NCBI GenBank assembly: GCA_946415665.1
Contig: CAMKTI010000008.1
Coordinates: forward strand, 1 to 28,056
DNA length: 28,056 nucleotides
Origin: an uncultured Clostridia bacterium
GTDB lineage: Bacteria; Bacillota; Clostridia; Lachnospirales; CAMVHY01
Reading direction: 5' to 3'
Positions 24,662 to 28,056 of this stretch are shown in pieces; the first letter of the stretch is position 1; every line of letters starts with the position of its first letter. A model generated the notes under the pieces. The model saw only the letters and a program-made list of their open reading frames with translations, was not told the DNA's origin and ran no database searches. Both the position numbers and the translations under genes were made by a program.

Positions 24662-26425
24662 ATGCTTACACTTGAAGATAAATTAAAAGGCAAAGATTTG
24701 TCACAAAGAAATTTTAGCAGAGGAAATAATCGAATGTCTGATCAAAAAGGTGAAGAACATAAGGACAAAATGAAAAATCTTGGCAATGTAGAGCTAAGTC
24801 AAAATGTCTTCATTGATGTAGGTACTGAAAAAGAAGAACAAAATCAGGAAAAAACAAAAACTACTGTTTTCAAGTTTTTAAAAGGAACATGCGGGGAAGA
24901 CGCGTATTATAAGAGAACCATCAAAAACGTTCAAGCAGTTCAAAATTTTGCAAATGAAGATATTAGAAATATTTTAGTGTTTATAGCAAACTTAGAGGAT
25001 AAAGATGTAAAAACTTATGAAACTTCTTATTCACGTTACGACGGTGATAAAATTATTTCGACTTTGCCGTCGAGTTTAATTGGTTATAGTATCGTCTTGA
25101 ATGAAGATAAAATTTTGCAAACAGAAAAGGTTTATGTAATTTTGGTTTTAATAAATTTTGGTGTCAGTCCAGCTAAAATTAAGAAATGTCTTGAGAATAA
25201 AAGTAATAAAAATGAAAACCTCTTTAAAGATTTAAATTGAAAAGACATATGTAAACAAGCAATTTACTTAAGGAAAGATATTGAAAACGCAAATTGCTAT
25301 AAAAGCGATTATTATTGGAGTGGTAATGGAATTTGGATTTCGTCGTTATTTTTAAATTATATTTCTCTTGTTGAAGAATTGGTTAATGACAATATAAATT
25401 TTAATAATGAGGATTTAAGTTTGTTTCGCGAAAATCTTTACTATTGTTACTATGAAGACTTTGCCGCTTATTCTCCCTTAGATGGTTTTGAGCATTACGC
25501 AGCTAGTTTATCTCTTGTGTTTATATTGCGATGTTTAGAACTTAAAAATAAAAATAAAGAAATTGGAGATTTTTTTGGAAAAGATGGTGTTTTTGTAAAT
25601 GCATTTCGTAATATAAACAGCACAAAAAATAGTAAACACGAAGAAAATTTAAAAACATTGTCAGAAGAATATAAAGACGATTTTGGTTTGTATTTAAAAA
25701 GCCATTGGTTCGAACGTGGTACATTTGAAAATTTTTATGATGCGATGTTTTCAAAGTTTTATCAGATAATCGATAATCTTCCACAGGAATGTATTTTTAT
25801 TTTTATGTGTGAAATGATGCGAGGAGTTACTTTAAAAAATTCGCAGTTAGCTTATGTAAAACAAAAAATACAAAACCAAGACTTGAGTTCATATTTGGAA
25901 AAAATTAATTATAATCCTGAGTACAAGCTGACAGGCGTCAATATAATAGAAAATGGCACAAAACTATATTGGACAAATCATTTGTGCGAAAAACTTTTTC
26001 GTGGGATTGGATATTTGTTTGCTGTGGCGTTTATTTTGGCAATTCATGCGGCAGTTGCGACGATATTCATTTTAATCATAAATCATTGGTTTTTGTATGT
26101 AATTTACGCCGTCTTAGCGTTATCAGCTTCATATTTTACAATATCAGGTGTCAAAAATGATTCTAAACCGTTTGAAAAGTGTGTTGGTTTTATGCAATGG
26201 GCATATAATAAAACGGTTGGATATTTGATGAAAATTTTGGCATTACATTATCCAACCAATAAAATTCCTGAGCCACCTATTATTAATAACTATCTGCTAA
26301 ATCAGGAGTCAATTGGACAAAATACAAACACTTCTAAACCACAACAGCAATTTGATGGGTTACCGAAAAAAAAAAAAACCAATGACGATGATCGTGAAAT
26401 AAAACTAAGTGGCACTAAAAAATAG
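24662..26425 (+). pseudogene. Unrecognised membrane-tailed protein gene interrupted by one in-frame TGA
   Basis: A single frame of 588 codons runs from ATG 24662 to TAG 26425 and is broken only by TGA at 25238-25240. No frameshift is needed, and the codons right after the TGA read KDICKQAIYLRKDIENANCY without a break. The second half has no ribosome binding site of its own (the first TTG at 25379 follows GAAGAA poorly), so it was one gene. ATG 24662 is chosen over GTG 24653 because GGAGAG precedes it by 7 bases. The first 192 residues are charged. The second part ends with two hydrophobic segments, around LFAVAFILAIHAAVATIFILII and WFLYVIYAVLALSASYF, and a polar tail with a poly-Lys stretch. 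I do not recognise a family. It could be a recent nonsense mutation (TGG to TGA is one change) or a leaky stop. TGA acts as a normal stop elsewhere in this window. Confidence 0.75.
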
Positions 26426-26435
26426 AAAAAGTTGA

Positions 26436-26458
26436 ATCGAAGCATAGATTCGATTTTT
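26436..26458 (+). terminator. Terminator of the gene at 24662-26425
   Basis: ATCGAA (26436-26441), a 7-base loop, and TTCGAT (26449-26454), followed by a T-run. It lies just after the stop codon. Confidence 0.7.
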
Positions 26459-26465
26459 ATAACAT

Positions 26466-26489
26466 ACTTGAGTCCAAAAATCATTTTTT
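26466..26489 (+). repeat. Direct repeat, right copy
   Basis: The second copy of the 24-base repeat found at 24469-24492 with one difference (C for T). It lies just behind the terminator. Confidence 0.8.
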
Positions 26490-26644
26490 AACCAGATGAT
26501 TATCAAAAAATTTTTAAATATAACACTGACAAAAGCAAATCTTAATAAAATATAAATCAACCGAAACAAATCTCATTTAAATCGCCAAAACACGTTTAAA
26601 GTTTTAAGTTTCAATCAATAACATGAATACGACTACCTAGGCGG

Positions 26645-27470
26645 AGCTCACATAAAAAGCGAGTCAAAAATAAAAGCAAGGGAGATGGTAGAAATAAAAA
26701 TAGAATCAGGCTTATCATAACGGGTAAAGACTTTTCTAAAACGTTTCAATCTCAGGAAATATCGTTCGATATTATTGCGCTATTTATAAAGTTGTTTATC
26801 ATAACTCCAAGTTAACTTACAATTTTTTTTTATGTGAAACAACTGTTTTAAACCCGTGATCCTTGGCTAAAGCTAAGGCTTTATCATCTTCGTAGGCTCT
26901 GTCCATCAGAAGGTAATTATTATTTTTGGAATATATGGATTCAATCAGTTTTTTTTATTTCATGGGTGTCGTAAAAATTGCTAGGAGGCAAACGAAAAAT
27001 GACTGGACGTGAAGATGTACAATATAGGTTAACTTTGTTCTCAAATCCCTTTTTGAACGCCCGATGCTTTGTTCCTGATTATTTTTATTCTTGTTTGCAT
27101 CCGGAGTCACCTTTATGCCCGTACTATCAATAAAGAATATATAATGCTCTCCATTAAGCAGTTTTTGTTTCTTCATAGCTTCTAAATAGCTTCTAAAATT
27201 TTGGCAATCGTACCGTTTTTCGACCACCTACTAAATCTCACATAAATTGTGTACCAGTTTCCATATTTTTTTGGTAATGCCCTCCATTCGCAACTATTCT
27301 TTATTATGCAAAGATTGCACATATGAATTTGTAGTTTAATATCTTTGCAGATTTCCTCGCTATCGGCATTAATTCTTCTAGCTTTTTATATTGTATTTTT
27401 GTAAATTTCATATCGCTATCTTATCACTTTTTTCTTTTTGTTCAATCTATTTTTATTTTATGTAAACACT
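26645..27470 (-). mobile_element. Degraded IS5-type insertion sequence (type 2), inverted
   Basis: An almost full-length copy of about 825 bases on the minus strand. The left end is AGTGTTTACATAAA (near 27470) and the right end TTTATGTGAGC (near 26645). The transposase gene inside carries several frame changes and stops, so the element is inactive by itself. Confidence 0.82.
26648..27411 (-). pseudogene. IS5-family transposase (type 2), full length but with many lesions
   Basis: From ATG 27411 it reads MKFTKIQYKKLEELMPIARK and stays recognisable to the end LLFM at 26648. All three catalytic regions remain: FIDSTGIKVTPDANKN, YLLMDRAYEDDKALALAKDH, and NIERYFLRLKRFRKVFTRYD. Frame changes occur around 27320, 27200 and 27000 and near 26830 (an extra A in an A-run), with stops in between. 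It is the best template for reconstructing the type 2 transposase and shows what the copy at 17989-18696 has lost. Confidence 0.85.
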
Positions 27471-27628
27471 ATCTAAATAAAGTAAACGTAAAAAGTAGCG
27501 AGAAAGTTATTTTAACATATTTATTCAAAATGACAAGCTAAAATACTATTTTCGTTATATTACTTTTTGGTAAATAAAATTTTATTCTTATTAACCGGTT
27601 TTAATTTTTTATATCAATAGTTATGTGA

Positions 27629-28056
27629 CGTTAACATAAAGTAAAACAGAGCAAGAAAAAAAAGAGGAAAGATATGAAAAAGATATAAAACTTGCAAAAA
27701 CACAATATAAAAAGCTAGATGGATTAATACCAATAGCGAGGAAACCGGTGAAGATATCAAACTACGAATTCATGTGTACAATGCCTTATATAATAGAAAA
27801 TAGTTGCAAATAGAGGACGGTGCAAAAAAAATAAAAATATGGAAATATGAAATTTGATAGATAGGCCAAAAACGGTACGATCGCCAGAAGTTGTTGCTTT
27901 TTTTTTAAACCCTAATTTTAGAAGCTATGAAGAGGATTATATTACTCTTTATTGATAGTACAAGCATAAAGGTAAATCCAGATGCAAACAAGAATAAAAA
28001 CAATCAGAAACAAAGCATTGGACATTCAAAAGGGGGCCTGACAACTAAGTTACACT
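27629..28056 (+). mobile_element. Degraded IS5-type insertion sequence (type 2), runs off the window
   Basis: The left end GTTAACATAAAGTAAAA resembles the type 2 end. The element faces away from the copy at 26645-27470, with about 160 bases between them. The right end lies beyond base 28056. Confidence 0.7.
27674..28056 (+). pseudogene. IS5-family transposase (type 2), N-terminal part, heavily decayed
   Basis: Starting near ATG 27674, the frames read KHNIKSLDGLIPIARKPVKI and SNYEFMC, as in the other type 2 copies. Several stops and frame changes follow within 200 bases. The first catalytic region is still visible near 27945-28000 (IDSTSIKVNPDANKN). It is the most decayed of the three type 2 copies. 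Confidence 0.75.

Noticed and set aside
24662..26425. UGA read as an amino acid genome-wide (alternative genetic code)
   Set aside because: The methyltransferase and the NlpC/P60-type gene end at TGA exactly where the next intact gene starts, and intact genes use TGG for Trp.
25379..26425. An independent 348-residue gene starting at TTG 25379
   Set aside because: There is no Shine-Dalgarno, and the frame is open back to the TGA at 25238 and beyond it to ATG 24662.

Overview
The window is very AT-rich DNA from what looks like a Clostridia-type Firmicute with a decaying, host-associated genome. Evidence for the lineage is a whiA gene, a YycI-like membrane protein, a KtrA/KtrB potassium system, a long bifunctional Rel protein, pyruvate:ferredoxin oxidoreductase for anaerobic metabolism, Shine-Dalgarno sequences of the GGAGG type and many TTG starts. 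Evidence for a host-associated life is a eukaryotic-type ubiquitin-specific protease, several unrecognised proteins ending in a hydrophobic hairpin, and many broken insertion sequences and pseudogenes. An endosymbiont of a ubiquitin-containing host, for example an anaerobic protist, is my inference and not shown directly.

Layout: 1-571 dead IS5-type element; 875-2257 broken gene for a membrane-tailed protein, cut at its 3' end by a small IS remnant (2259-2470); 2513-4717 rel (minus); 5163-5718 second dead copy of the first IS type; 5884-11268 tightly packed plus-strand operon whiA - yycI-like - ktrB - ktrA - TrmH-family methyltransferase - lgt, with an extended -10 promoter in front and a perfect hairpin terminator behind; 11386-14079 membrane-anchored USP-type deubiquitinase (minus) with its own promoter and terminator; 14317-15955 two overlapping genes for a beta-propeller-like protein and a YycO/YiiX-type NlpC/P60 hydrolase (minus); 16032-17690 a polytopic protein built from about six two-helix repeats with an Asp/Ser-rich N-terminus (minus); 17924-18702 dead IS5-type element of a second type; 18811-19998 unknown membrane-tailed protein (minus); 20302-24356 nifJ followed by a ferritin-like gene (minus); 24662-26425 a single long gene split by one in-frame TGA (plus); 26645-28056 two more dead copies of the second IS type in inverted orientation.

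The housekeeping part (stringent response, potassium uptake, RNA methylation, lipoprotein lipidation, pyruvate oxidation) is intact and has conserved motifs. The accessory part is the interesting one: a deubiquitinase with a readable Cys/His/Asp triad and a hydrophobic C-terminal anchor sits among at least three other proteins with the same general architecture (large soluble part, C-terminal hydrophobic hairpin, short polar tail). Each is monocistronic or nearly so, with a good sigma-A-type promoter, and two of them are broken or interrupted. I read these as candidate host-directed proteins in an expanding and decaying repertoire. No tRNA, rRNA or CRISPR array was found.
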